From Caulobacter sp. 17J65-9 (GTDB lineage: Bacteria; Pseudomonadota; Alphaproteobacteria; Caulobacterales; Caulobacteraceae), in the NCBI RefSeq assembly GCF_010975005.1, contig NZ_JAAIVC010000009.1:1-54453 (forward strand): 54,453 nt of DNA. Reading direction: 5' to 3'. Shown here piece after piece: positions 34,393-43,522 of the stretch. The number at the start of each line of letters is the position of its first letter. Position 1 is the first letter of the stretch. Both the position numbers and the translations under genes were made by a program. The notes beneath the pieces are model-generated. The model was not told the DNA's origin, made no database searches, and saw only the letters and a list, made by a program, of their open reading frames with translations.

Positions 34393-34911
34393 TTAAGCGT
34401 TTTTACGACACGCAAGAAGCTGCACGTATGGGGCGTTGGTCCCCTGCACCTGTGCGCGGTCTTCGATCGGCGGGGTCGTGGTTGTATTCGGAATAGGCGG
34501 GATATGGAATCCGCCACTCACTCCAGCTCCGTCGCCTTGTCGGCCGATGGCGGTTCCCTCCATCAGACGGTGAGTGTGCGCTCCGGTGGGCCGATTTTCC
34601 TTATCGGAGAGCGCAACTCCGACTGTTGCGCCAAGCTGCCCTCCAGGAACCAATCCGACGATATACCGGCCGCGGATGCTAGTGGCCTCTGACCAACCAT
34701 TGGGGCACGAGCTCACGTCGAAATATGCGATCGTGCCCGCAGGTACTCCGTTGCCCGCCTTGAGTGCTGCGACTAGCTGCTCAAGCTTTTCTACGCGCGC
34801 CTCGATCGGAGATGGTTTGGGAGAGCTAGTTTGTGCCTGTGAAGGCACAAAGATGGATAGGAAAACAGAAAGAGAAAGCGCCGCAACGGCGGCCAAACGG
34901 CTCGAACGCAT
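34393..34911 (-). CDS. secreted protein with phage tail-collar-like domain
   Basis: A 172-residue protein of visibly lower GC than its surroundings. It has a signal peptide (about 1-26, ending SQA), a short coiled-coil segment (IEARVEKLEQLVAALKAG), then PAGTIAYFDVSSCPNGWSE and IRGRYIVGL. It ends with NAPYVQLLACRK, the pattern of the C-terminal collar/receptor-like domain of phage tail fibres, found also in some secreted bacterial proteins. Cys in SSCPNGW and LLACRK may pair. It stands alone without phage genes, next to a tRNA fragment, and is probably horizontally acquired. Its role is unknown. Confidence 0.75.
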   Translation of the reverse strand: MRSSRLAAVAALSLSVFLSIFVPSQAQTSSPKPSPIEARVEKLEQLVAALKAGNGVPAGTIAYFDVSSCPNGWSEATSIRGRYIVGLVPGGQLGATVGVALSDKENRPTGAHTHRLMEGTAIGRQGDGAGVSGGFHIPPIPNTTTTPPIEDRAQVQGTNAPYVQLLACRKNA

Positions 34912-35144
34912 TACGATTTCTCCTCGATGATGCGGGGTACCGCCCCCTCAGCACCTCGCACAAAGCACCGATCTCGAGGTGATACAAGTTTTGGTAGTGC
35001 AATGCCCCAAATGGTTGAGTCCCCCAAAGTGGGACAGGCCAATTAGGTCCGGCTGCAGCTACCGAACGGAGCGACCCAGGCCGAGTACCTGCGCAATCCG
35101 AAGGGCTCGACCCGCCCGAACGCCGACTTGTCCCAATGGCGGCA
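34912..35144. other. gene-free junction of atypical composition
   Basis: This stretch between the collar protein gene and the tRNA fragment holds no convincing gene. It is less GC-rich than the flanking core. It would contain the collar gene promoter on its left side. No integrase, insertion sequence end or repeat is visible, though its right border is the broken end of a tRNA-Thr copy. Confidence 0.5.
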
Positions 35145-35191
35145 ACCTACGCATTACGAATGCGCCGCTCTACCGGCTGAGCTAAGGCAGC
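35145..35191 (-). pseudogene. 5' fragment of tRNA-Thr(CGT)
   Basis: The minus strand matches nucleotides 1 to about 47 of the intact tRNA-Thr at 54236-54311, including D-arm and the anticodon arm with CGT, and then breaks off. The T-arm and 3' acceptor strand are missing. One base of the remaining acceptor strand has changed, and the 5' leader beyond 35191 is also shared with the intact copy up to 35222. It cannot form a functional tRNA. Confidence 0.85.
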
Positions 35192-35222
35192 CTCTTACGC
35201 CGGTCCCGCTCGCGTGGGAGGA
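35145..35222. repeat. left copy of a 78-bp direct repeat (tRNA-Thr 5' half plus leader)
   Basis: This segment equals 54265-54342 except at three positions (35189, 35193, 35215), in the same orientation and at an offset of exactly 19,120 bases. The pair brackets the accessory region. Such repeats are typical of integration or unequal recombination at a tRNA gene; no integrase lies between them. Confidence 0.85.
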
Positions 35223-35260
35223 ATGTGGGGACGCTCGCCACCTTCAGTCGAACCCGGGCG

Positions 35261-37570
35261 TCAGGCCCGGGACCTCAGGAGTTCGGCGACCTGCTTCGCC
35301 AGCTGCGCTTCGGTGAACGGCTTGCCCAGGACCGGGCCGTGCCAGGCGTGCTCGAGCGCCTCGCCCTCCATGTAGCCGGTGACCAGCAGGATCGGCAGGC
35401 TCGGCCACCGCTCGGCGATCCGCCGCGCCGCCTCGCTGCCGGTCATGCCGGGCATGGCGTAGTCCATCACGACCAGCTGGGGCAGGTCGCCCTCGGCGAG
35501 GCGGGCCAGGGCGGCGGGGCCGCTGTCCACCGGTTCGGGCGTGCAGCCGAGGTCGGTCAGCAGGGCGGCGGTGGTGCGCCGCACCTCCGCATCGTCGTCC
35601 ACCAGCAGGACGCGGACGCCGCGCAGGTCGGCCGGGCGCAGGTCCGCCGCCGGCTCGGGCGCCTCCGCCTCGGCCGGCGCGGCGACCGGCACGTAGATGG
35701 TCACGCGCGTGCCGTTCCCGGGGGCGGTCTCCACGCGGGCGCCGCCGCCCAGCTGCTTGATCACGCCCAGCACCTGCGATAGGCCCAGGCCCGACCCCGC
35801 GCTCGGCCCCTTGGTGGTGAAGAACGGCTCCCACATCTGGGCCAGCACGTCGGGGGCCATGCCCGTGCCGGCGTCGGCGACCGACAGGGTCACGTAGTCG
35901 CCCGCGGGCGGCGCTTCGGGGGTTTCGGGGGCCGTCTCGACGCGCGCCCCGCCGATCTCGATCTCGATCGTGCCGCCCTGGGGCATGGCGTCCCGGGCGT
36001 TGAGGGCCAGGTTCAGGACCACCAGCTCGAGCTGGCTGTGGTCGCCCAGGGCCCAGGCGGGATGGGCGGGGTGGCGTATCTCGACGCGGAAAGCGCCGCC
36101 CAGCGAACGGTCGAGCAGGGCCTGCATGCCGTCGATCATGGCGGACATGTCCATCGGCTCGACCGTGAGGCGCTGGCGCCGCGCGAAGGCCAGGAGCTGC
36201 GCCGTCAGTTTGGATCCGCGCTCGGCGGCCTGGCGGGCGCGGTCGACGTACTTGCGCAGGTCGTCGTCGCCGAGCCGCTTGTTCAGCAGGTCGAGATTGC
36301 CGGTCACCGCCATCAGCAGGTTGTTGAAGTCGTGCGCCGTCCCGCCGGTGAGCCGCCCGATGGCCTCGGCCTTCCGGGCGTGCACCAGGCTGGCGGCGGC
36401 CTCGCTCAGCTCGTGCGAGCGTTGGGCCACGCGCTCCTCCAGCGTCTCGTTGAGCCGGCGTAGCTCTTCCTCCCGCGTCGCCAGCTTCACCGAACTGGCG
36501 TGCAGGGCCTCCGCGACGGCGTCGGTCTCGCGCATGCCCGTCACGACCGGCATGACCGGCCCGCCGTGGCCCAGGGCCGAGGCCGAGTGGGCCAGCGCCT
36601 CGACGGCGTTCGTCATGCCCCTGGCCATGTGCACGGCGAGCGCGACGCCGACGGCCAGGAGCCCCAGGGTCACCGTGCCGGCGATCAGCAGGCTGCGGGC
36701 GAAGGTGCCGGTCACCTCGCGCATCGGCACGGCGACCAGGAAGGTCCAGCCCGTGAACGGCGAATGCCTGTAGGCCGCCAGGCTCTGCTCGCCTTCGAGG
36801 TTGTGGTCGACCGCCACGCCGTGATCCAGAGACAGCTTCGCCAAGGCCTGCGGCGACGCGCGCCGGCCGAGCCATCTGGCTACGTCGCGGTTGCGGGCCA
36901 TCACCCGCCGGTTCTGGTCGAGGAGGACGCCGGTTTAGCTGTCGGGCAGATGCTGTTCGGCGATGAGCTCGTTCAGCACGGCCGGCGGCAGGGCCATGGC
37001 CAGCAGGTAGTCCGGGCGGCCGTCGATCTTCACGACCGTGGCCAGTTCGAGGGTGTAACGGCGCGGCATGGAGCCGGATTGCCCCAGGTCGCTGATGTAC
37101 AGGGACGAGGCCTTCTCCCACGCTTTCTGGAACTCCGGCTCGTTCCTGACGTTCGGCAGCGGAGTCCCTGACGCGAAGCGCGTGTTGACCACCTGCTGGC
37201 CCCGCCGGTCGATCACGCCGATCCAGACGTCCGGCCGATTGACGAGCTGGCGCGCCTGGCGGTCGAACGCGGCGAAGTCCCGGGTCTGCAGGTAGGGCGA
37301 GGTGGCGAGGCTGCGTAGCGTGGCGTTCGCCTCGCGCATGCGGCCGTCGACGGCGAGCGACAGGGCCGTGGCCGTTTCGGTGAGCTGTCGCTCGGTCTCC
37401 CGCCGCTGCGAGCCGTAGTTGTCGAGGGCGACGAAGGCGGCGGTCAGGCCGGCGGTGAGGACCAGCGCCGCCGTGAGCAGGGTGAAGCGCCCGCGTACGG
37501 AACGCGCGAACTCGCGCCAGTTCGGTAGGCTTCCGCTGTGTTGGCCCCCGCCAAAGTTGAGCGCCGCCAT
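35261..37570 (-). pseudogene. hybrid sensor histidine kinase interrupted by an in-frame stop
   Basis: The frame runs as one protein with a single TAA at 36935-36937 (codon 212). Before it are a membrane helix (about 29-49) and the first part of an extracellular dCache-like sensor. After it, in the same frame, come the rest of the sensor (TGVLLDQNRR, then VMARNRD), a second membrane helix (about codons 293-313), HAMP-like and coiled-coil segments, and the phospho-acceptor His413 in TAHDFNN. An ATPase domain with SAGSGLGLSQV and a C-terminal receiver domain follow, with Asp703 in VVMDYAMPG. The receiver has no DNA-binding output. The stop disables the sensor unless a downstream GTG (36902-36904) starts a shortened kinase. 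The start at 37568-37570 is chosen over one 66 bases upstream. Confidence 0.82.
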
Positions 37571-37636
37571 TACGACTCTCTGCCTCGGTCTCCAGTGGCG
37601 GCGAGAGCCGCCGAGACCGCGCCGCAAGTTAATCAC

Positions 37637-38059
37637 AGATATCGGCGTTCGCGGTACGCGCCCAAGTTGCCGTCACGACGCCGTGTTTGTCCGACGGCGC
37701 CCCGGCGGCTTTTTGCATGTGCCCCGGAATGCTCGCGAGTAGCTGACGCACAGCCGGTCTGAAACCGTCGTTCACCTGCGATTTCGCAAGCCTTCCCTTA
37801 CGTCAGCTTGTGCGACCAGGGTGGAGCCGCGTGTGCCCCGTGGACGCCGGCCGACGCCCGGTGGAGGGGCGGATTTTCTCGTCGAAAACAGTCGGGCGAC
37901 GGCGCCGCGCACGTCTGTGCCGAGGCCCGACGGCCCGCATTGCGCGGGATAACTGTTTGCAAATTCAACGGGAGGAAGTGGCGCGCGGCCACGTGATTCG
38001 AGCACGCGGCCGGCGCGTCACCGACGCGCCGCTGTCCCGGCCGAGCTCGGGCGGCTCCG
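37637..38059. other. gene-free interval with a small hairpin
   Basis: I see no convincing gene here; the possible frames lack start signals and family features. The right part contains a hairpin GGCGCGTC / GACGCGCC (38012-38019 with 38023-38030) close to the 3' end of the serine hydrolase gene, without a T-run. The left part should hold the histidine kinase promoter. Confidence 0.5.
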
Positions 38060-39289
38060 TCAGACCAGCGACGAATAGATCAGCGTCTTCAGCTCGCGGC
38101 GCAGGGGGTAGATCCACGACGGGCTGCACTGGGTCATGAAGACGACATGCAGCTTCTCGACCGGGTCGACGAAGAACGACGTCGTGAACATGCCGCCCCA
38201 GTAGTGCTCGCCGACGGAGCCCGGGATCATCACCCTGGCGACGTCCTGGGTCACCGCGAAGCCCAGGCCGAAGCCGATGCCGCCGTTCTGGGTCTCGCTG
38301 AACAGCGACTTCGACATGCTGGCCAGGTCGGACCGGCCGGGCAGGTGGTTCAGCGTCATCAGGTCGAGCGTCTTGCGCCCGAGCAGGCGCGCGCCGTCCA
38401 GCTCGCCGCCGTTGGCGAGCATCAGGCAGAAGCGGTGATAGTCGAGCGCGGTCGAGACCAGGCCGCCGCCGCCGGACAGGAACCTGGGCTGGCGCAGCCA
38501 GAAGCTCTCGGCCCCGCGGTCGAACATCACCCGGCCCTTCTCCGGGCCCGCCCACGCGTAGCAGTCGGTCAGCCGGTCGGCCTTCTTGGCCGGCACCACG
38601 AAGCCGGTGTCGTTCATCTTCAGCGGCGCGAAGATCCGCTCGGCGAAGTAGCGGTCCAGCGGCATGCCCGACACCCGCTCGATCACCGCGCCCAGCACGT
38701 CGGTGGACACCGAGTAGTTCCAGGCCTCGCCCGGCGTGAACTCCAGCGGGATCTGGCCGAGTTCGCGGACGAACCCGTCCAGGTCGAGCCCCTCGTGCCA
38801 GTCCTCGGCCAGCTTGCCGGCGCGGTAGGCGGCGTCGACCGGGGTGCGGTTCTGGAAGCCGTAGGTCAGGCCCGAGGTGTGGCGCAGCAGGTCGAGCATG
38901 CGCATGGGCCCGGCGGTCGGCTTGGTCCGGAACGGCTCGCCGGCGCCGCCGCCGTCATAGACGCCGATGTCCTTGAACTCGGGCAGGACGTCTTCGACCG
39001 GGGTGTCCACGGCGACCTTGCCGGCCTCGACCAGCATCATGAATGCGACCGAGGTGATCGGCTTGGTCATGCTGGCGATGCGGAAGATCGAGCTCTCGTC
39101 GATCTGCCTGGACGAGCCCTCGCGCGCGGCGCCCTGGCTGCTGAAGTGAACAATCTCGCCGTCGCGGCTGACCAGGATCTGGGCGTGCGGCAGGCGGCCG
39201 CTGTCGAGGTAGCGTTCCTTCAGGAAGCCGTCGACACGACGCAGCCGTGCGGCGTCAAAGCCGTGCTTCGCGGGAGCCTTTACGTGCAT
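38060..39289 (-). CDS. serine hydrolase of the beta-lactamase / EstB esterase family
   Basis: A 409-residue protein of the class C beta-lactamase-like fold. The nucleophile motif is SMTK (Ser73, Lys76) and the second motif YSV (Tyr192). The GHTSG-like RHTSGLTYGF and the late GSVGEHYWGGMF region (in place of KTG) fit EstB-like esterases, which cleave short-chain or aromatic esters and not beta-lactams. There is no signal peptide, so it acts in the cytoplasm. GGGGGA precedes the ATG at 39287-39289, 18 codons inside the longest frame. It is divergent from the GST gene across a promoter region with a GntR-type operator. Confidence 0.88.
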   Translation of the reverse strand: MHVKAPAKHGFDAARLRRVDGFLKERYLDSGRLPHAQILVSRDGEIVHFSSQGAAREGSSRQIDESSIFRIASMTKPITSVAFMMLVEAGKVAVDTPVEDVLPEFKDIGVYDGGGAGEPFRTKPTAGPMRMLDLLRHTSGLTYGFQNRTPVDAAYRAGKLAEDWHEGLDLDGFVRELGQIPLEFTPGEAWNYSVSTDVLGAVIERVSGMPLDRYFAERIFAPLKMNDTGFVVPAKKADRLTDCYAWAGPEKGRVMFDRGAESFWLRQPRFLSGGGGLVSTALDYHRFCLMLANGGELDGARLLGRKTLDLMTLNHLPGRSDLASMSKSLFSETQNGGIGFGLGFAVTQDVARVMIPGSVGEHYWGGMFTTSFFVDPVEKLHVVFMTQCSPSWIYPLRRELKTLIYSSLV

Positions 39290-39405
39290 GCTCTTCCCCC
39301 GGTTCTTTTCCACTGGTCGGCTCTTTGTGCGGCCGAATCCCATCCCTTGTCGCGTCGACTTTGCGGTTCGCCGTGCGACAAAGCTGTATTACCAGAGCGG
39401 CGAAA

Positions 39406-39416
39406 TTGTCGTACAA
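39406..39416. promoter_or_regulatory. predicted GntR operator, site 1
   Basis: TTGTCGTACAA matches TNGTNNNACNA, the consensus of FadR-subfamily GntR proteins. It lies in the divergent region between the EstB-like and GST genes. A TTGACA -35 box for the rightward genes follows at 39422-39427, five bases away. Confidence 0.7.
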
Positions 39417-39510
39417 AAATTTTGACATTCCCGCCCCGCCGGTCGATGACAAGCGGAGCGAGCGCTAGTCGGCCAAAGAGCTGACAGCCGTCCCGGGGGG
39501 CTGGCTCACC

Positions 39511-40143
39511 ATGATCGAACTCTACCACTGCGTGGACGCGCGCTCGTTCCGGGCGCTCTGGGCCCTGGAGGAGATGGGGCTGCCCTATCGCCTGCACGTG
39601 CTGCCCTTCCCGCCGCGGGTCCACCAGCCGGACTATCTCCAGCTCAATCCGCTCGGCACCATCCCGCTGCTGGTCGACGGCGACGTGCGGATGACCGAGT
39701 CCGCCGCCATCCCGCAGTACCTGGCCAGCCGGTACGGCCCCACGCCGCTGGCCGTCGGCGCCGACGAGCCGGACTATGCGCTGTGGCTGGACTGGATGGC
39801 GCGCAGCGACGCGACCCTGACCTTCCCGCTGACCATCGTGCTTCGCTACACGCGGCTGGAGCCGGAAGAGCGGCGGCTGCAGCAGGCGGCCGACGACTAT
39901 ACGCAGTGGTTCCTCTCGCGCCTGCGCCACCTCACCCGCGCGCTGGGCGATCGCGAGTGGCTCTGCGCGGGCCGCTTCACCATGGCCGACCTCTGCGTCG
40001 GCTACGCGCTGCTGTTCGCGCGGACGCTGAACCTGGAGCACAAGTTCAGCCCGGAGGTCGCGGCCTACTGGGAGCGCCTGAGCGCCCGGCCCGCCTTCCT
40101 GGCGGCGAAGGCCGCGCAAGCCGGCGGCGAGGGTGCGCAATGA
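39511..40143 (+). CDS. glutathione S-transferase family protein
   Basis: A 210-residue protein. The N-terminal thioredoxin-fold domain (1-80) starts MIELYHCVDARSFRALWALEE, with the Ser/Cys region near residues 8-12, a cis-Pro stretch in LGTIPLLV and the ESAAIPQYL glutathione-binding motif. The C-terminal helical domain contains CAGRFTMADLCVGYAL, whose Asp is the capping-box residue. Possible roles in this cluster are detoxification, isomerisation or ether cleavage with glutathione. It is first in a rightward unit and overlaps the next gene by 4 bases (ATGA). Confidence 0.88.
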   Translation: MIELYHCVDARSFRALWALEEMGLPYRLHVLPFPPRVHQPDYLQLNPLGTIPLLVDGDVRMTESAAIPQYLASRYGPTPLAVGADEPDYALWLDWMARSDATLTFPLTIVLRYTRLEPEERRLQQAADDYTQWFLSRLRHLTRALGDREWLCAGRFTMADLCVGYALLFARTLNLEHKFSPEVAAYWERLSARPAFLAAKAAQAGGEGAQ

Positions 40144-41405
40144 CCGCCCAACCGCGCGCCCATAGCCGCGGCTACGCCCGCCTCGTGCTGGTCATGCTGC
40201 TGGTCGTCTACACGTTCAACTGGCTGGACCGGCAGATCCTCGGCATCCTCGCCCCGGCCATCAAGGCGGACCTGGGCTTGAGCAACACCCAGCTCGGCGC
40301 GTTGGGCGGCATCGCCTTCGCGGCGCTCTATTCGACCCTGGCCATCCCGCTGGCCCTGGTCGCCGACCGCACCAGCCGGACCTGGGTGATCACCCTGTCG
40401 ATGACGGTCTGGAGCGCGTTCACGGCGGCGTGCGGCTTCGCGACCGGCTTCTGGCAACTGTTCCTGTTCCGCGTGGGCGTCGGCGTCGGCGAGGCCGGCG
40501 GCGTCGCCCCCAGCTACGCGCTCATCTCCCAGTACTTCCCGCCCGAGCGACGGGCGCGGGCCTTCGCCGTCTATTCGATGGGCATTCCGGCCGGCCTCGC
40601 CGCCGGCGTGCTGCTGGGCGCGGCGATCGCGAAGGCGGTCGACTGGCGCGCCGCCTTCGTCGTGATCGGAGCCTGCGGGGTGATCGTCGCGCCGATCTTC
40701 CGCTGGGTGGTCCGCGAGCCGGCGCGCGTGGGCGCGCCTGCCGAACGCGCCCCGGTCGGGGCCGTGTTCGCGATCCTGCTGCGCAAGCCCAGCTTCTGGT
40801 TCATGGGCTTCGCCGCCGCGATGAGCAGCCTGACGGGTTACGGCCTGGCGTTTTGGACGCCGTCCATCGCCATGCAGACCTTCGGCTTCGACCTGACCCA
40901 GACGTCGTACTTCTTCGGTTCGCTGCTGCTGGTGGGCGGGGTGAGCGGGGTGCTGCTGGGCGGCCTGCTCGCCGACGTTCTCGGCAAGGCCGATCGCGGC
41001 GCCTACGCCTGGCTGTCGGCGATCGCCTGGCTGATCACCGCGCCGCTGTTCATGATGGGCTTCCTGTCGCCCTCGCCCTGGAAGGCGTGGCTGCTGCTGG
41101 TGGTGCCCAACGCGCTGACCCTGGTCTTCGTCGGACCGCTGACCACCGCCGTCCAGCACCTGGTGCCGGCCCACATGCGGGCGACGGCGGCGGCGTGCTT
41201 CCTGCTGATCAACAACCTGATCGGGATCGGCGGCGGCTCGTGGCTGCTGGGCGCGCTCAGCGACGTGATGACGCCGCAGTTCGGCGAGCAGGCGCTGAGG
41301 TATTCGGCGGTCGCGCTGGCCGGCTTCTACCTGCTGGCGGCGCTCCTGGCCCTGCTCGCGGTCCGGCCTCTGCGCCGGGACTGGGTCGACGACCCGGCCG
41401 CCTGA
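40140..41405 (+). CDS. MFS transporter, spinster-like
   Basis: A 421-residue protein with twelve predicted membrane helices. The sequence opens with YTFNWLDRQILGILAPAIKADLGLSNTQLG, split over the first helix and loop, and ADRTSRTW between helices 2 and 3 is the MFS motif. GVGEAGGVAPSYALISQYFPPERRARA is the spinster-family signature in spirit (shown here in pieces). Spinster-like carriers in sphingomonads and caulobacters often lie in aromatic and lipid catabolic clusters. The start ATG overlaps the GST stop codon, so expression is coupled. Substrate unknown. Confidence 0.88.
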   Translation: MTAQPRAHSRGYARLVLVMLLVVYTFNWLDRQILGILAPAIKADLGLSNTQLGALGGIAFAALYSTLAIPLALVADRTSRTWVITLSMTVWSAFTAACGFATGFWQLFLFRVGVGVGEAGGVAPSYALISQYFPPERRARAFAVYSMGIPAGLAAGVLLGAAIAKAVDWRAAFVVIGACGVIVAPIFRWVVREPARVGAPAERAPVGAVFAILLRKPSFWFMGFAAAMSSLTGYGLAFWTPSIAMQTFGFDLTQTSYFFGSLLLVGGVSGVLLGGLLADVLGKADRGAYAWLSAIAWLITAPLFMMGFLSPSPWKAWLLLVVPNALTLVFVGPLTTAVQHLVPAHMRATAAACFLLINNLIGIGGGSWLLGALSDVMTPQFGEQALRYSAVALAGFYLLAALLALLAVRPLRRDWVDDPAA

Positions 41406-41437
41406 GGCCCCCAAGATCAATTGAAGAGGTGGAGTTT

Positions 41438-42325
41438 ATGGGGATCGATCTCTCGAACCGCGTGGCGATCGTCACCGGCGCGGGCGCCGGGCTCGGGGCC
41501 GCGCATGCGCTGGCGCTCGGCCGGCGGGGCGCCAAGGTCGTCGTGTCGGACGTGAACGCGGAGGCGGCCGCCGCCGTGTGCGCCCAGATCGAGGCCGACG
41601 GCGGCGAGGCCATGGCCGTCGGCGTCAGCGTCACCGACCGGGCCGGCGTGCAGGCGATGTGCGAGGCGGTGCTCGCGCGCTGGGGGCGCATCGACATCCT
41701 GGTGAACAACGCCGGCGTCCTGCGCGACAAGACCTTCGCCAAGATGAGCCTGGACGACTTCCAGCTGGTGCTCGACGTGCACCTGATGGGCTCGGTCAAC
41801 TGCACCAAGGCGGTGTGGGACGTCATGCGCGCCCAGAACTACGGGCGGATCATCTTCACGACCTCGTCCTCTGGCCTCTACGGCAACTTCGGCCAGTCGA
41901 ACTATTCGGCCGCCAAGATGGGCCTGGTCGGACTGATGCAGACCCTGGCGCTGGAGGGCGAGCGCAACGGCATCCGCGTCAACTGCCTGGCGCCCAGCGC
42001 GGCGACCGGCATGACCAACGGCCTGTACACCGCCGAAGACCTGGCCGGCCTCGACCCGTCCCTGGTCAGCCCCGCCGTCGTGGTCCTGGCCAGCGAGGAC
42101 GCGCCGACCCGCGCGGTGCTGCTGGCGGGCGCGGGCAGCTTCGAGCAGGCCCACGTCACAATGACCGAGGGCGTGTACCTCGGCGCGGGCGAAGCCGTCG
42201 CCGACACCCTGCTCCAGCGCCTCCCTGAGGTGGCCAGGCGGGACCGGGAGACCGTGCCGGACCGTGGCGAGGCCCAGTACCGGCACGAAGTGGGCAAGCT
42301 GGTCGCCCGTACGGAGGCCGCATGA
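41438..42325 (+). CDS. SDR family oxidoreductase, 3-hydroxyacyl-CoA dehydrogenase-like
   Basis: A 295-residue short-chain dehydrogenase. The cofactor motif TGAGAGLG is at about 14-21, the NNAG motif at about 90-93 (ILVNNAGVLRDKTFAKM), and catalytic Ser and the YSAAK motif follow in the second half. The NNAGVLRDKTF and the SSSGLYGNFGQSNYSAAK pattern resemble the (3R)-hydroxyacyl-CoA dehydrogenase domain of peroxisomal multifunctional enzyme type 2. It probably oxidises a hydroxyacyl-CoA. GAGGTGGAG precedes the ATG at 41438, and the stop codon overlaps the start of the thiolase gene (ATGA). Confidence 0.87.
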   Translation: MGIDLSNRVAIVTGAGAGLGAAHALALGRRGAKVVVSDVNAEAAAAVCAQIEADGGEAMAVGVSVTDRAGVQAMCEAVLARWGRIDILVNNAGVLRDKTFAKMSLDDFQLVLDVHLMGSVNCTKAVWDVMRAQNYGRIIFTTSSSGLYGNFGQSNYSAAKMGLVGLMQTLALEGERNGIRVNCLAPSAATGMTNGLYTAEDLAGLDPSLVSPAVVVLASEDAPTRAVLLAGAGSFEQAHVTMTEGVYLGAGEAVADTLLQRLPEVARRDRETVPDRGEAQYRHEVGKLVARTEAA

Positions 42326-43503
42326 GCGCGCCCGTCTACATCGTCGCCGCCCGGCGCACCGCCATCGGGACCTTCGGCGGCTCGCTGAAGGACCAGACCC
42401 CGTGCGGCCTGGCCGCCCTGGTCACGCGTGACGCGCTGGCCGCCGGCGGCGTGGCGCCGACCGAGGTCGGCCACGTCGTGTTCGGTCAGGTGATCCCGAC
42501 CGCGCCGCGCGACGCCTATCTGGCGCGCGTCGCGACCCTGGAGGCGGGGCTGCCGCAGCACGTGCCGGCCATGACGCTCAACCGCCTGTGCGGCTCGGGA
42601 CTGCAGGCCGTCGTCTCGGCGGCGCAGTTGCTGATGCTCGGCGACGCCGAGGTGGCGGTGGCCGGCGGCGCCGAGGTGATGAGCCGCGCGCCCTACTTCG
42701 CGCCGGCGGCGCGCTGGGGCCAGAAGATGGGCGACGCCATGCTGGTCGACGGGCTGAACGGCGCCCTGACCGATCCCTTCGGCGGCGGGCTGATGGGCGT
42801 CACCGCCGAGAACGTGGCCGAGCGGCACGGGATCGATCGCGCGCGCCAGGACGCCTACGCGATTGAAAGCCACCGGCGCGCCGCCCAGGCGATCGCCGAG
42901 GGGCGCTTCGCCTCCCAGATCGTTCCGGTCGAGGTGAAGGCTGGCAAGGCCGTCCGGACCTTCGAGGTGGACGAGCACGTCCGGGGCGACGCCAACCTGG
43001 CCGACCTGGTCAGGCTGCGCACGATCTTCCGCGAGGGCGGCACGGTCACGGCCGGCAACGCCTCGGGCGTCAATGACGGCGCCGCGGCGCTGGTGCTGGC
43101 GACGGAGGCCGCCGTGACGCGCCAGGGCCTGCGTCCGCTGGCGCGGATCGTCGCCTACGGCCACGCCGGGGTCGATCCGAACTTCATGGGCATGGGCCCG
43201 GTCCCGGCCGTGCAGGCGGCGCTGGCCCGGGCCGGCCTGTCGGCGGCCGACATGGACGTGATCGAGTCCAACGAGGCGTTCGCCGCCCAGGCCTGCGCCG
43301 TCGCGGACGCGCTGGGCCTCGATCCGGCCAGGACCAATCCGAACGGCAGCGGCATCTCGCTCGGTCACCCCGTGGGCGCGACCGGCGCGGTCATCGCCAC
43401 CAAGCTGGTGCACGAGCTGGAACGGGTGCAGGGGCGCTACGGCCTGGCCACCATGTGCATCGGCGGCGGCCAGGGGATCGCGCTGATCGTCGAGCGGGCC
43501 TGA
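42322..43503 (+). CDS. acetyl-CoA C-acyltransferase (thiolase)
   Basis: A 393-residue thiolase. The acyl-accepting nucleophile is Cys90 in LNRLCGSGLQAV. The GHPVGATGA motif holds the catalytic His near residue 349, and MCIGGGQG near the C-terminus holds the second Cys. It cleaves 3-ketoacyl-CoA to acetyl-CoA plus a shorter acyl-CoA, or runs in reverse; the cluster favours degradation. It is the last gene of the GST-MFS-SDR-thiolase unit and ends 19 bases before the convergent ligase gene. Confidence 0.93.
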   Translation: MSAPVYIVAARRTAIGTFGGSLKDQTPCGLAALVTRDALAAGGVAPTEVGHVVFGQVIPTAPRDAYLARVATLEAGLPQHVPAMTLNRLCGSGLQAVVSAAQLLMLGDAEVAVAGGAEVMSRAPYFAPAARWGQKMGDAMLVDGLNGALTDPFGGGLMGVTAENVAERHGIDRARQDAYAIESHRRAAQAIAEGRFASQIVPVEVKAGKAVRTFEVDEHVRGDANLADLVRLRTIFREGGTVTAGNASGVNDGAAALVLATEAAVTRQGLRPLARIVAYGHAGVDPNFMGMGPVPAVQAALARAGLSAADMDVIESNEAFAAQACAVADALGLDPARTNPNGSGISLGHPVGATGAVIATKLVHELERVQGRYGLATMCIGGGQGIALIVERA

Positions 43504-43522
43504 CGGCCCGCTCAATCGCCTG

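Noticed and set aside
35145-35191. A second functional tRNA-Thr gene
   Set aside because: The T-arm and the 3' acceptor strand are missing and the acceptor stem has a changed base, so no cloverleaf can form.
37637-38059. Small genes on either strand between the kinase and esterase genes
   Set aside because: The frames of 60-110 codons lack ribosome sites, family motifs and a codon pattern like the neighbours.
38060-39289. A true beta-lactamase giving antibiotic resistance
   Set aside because: It has no signal peptide and no KTG motif in the usual place, and the sequence fits EstB-type esterases within a catabolic cluster.
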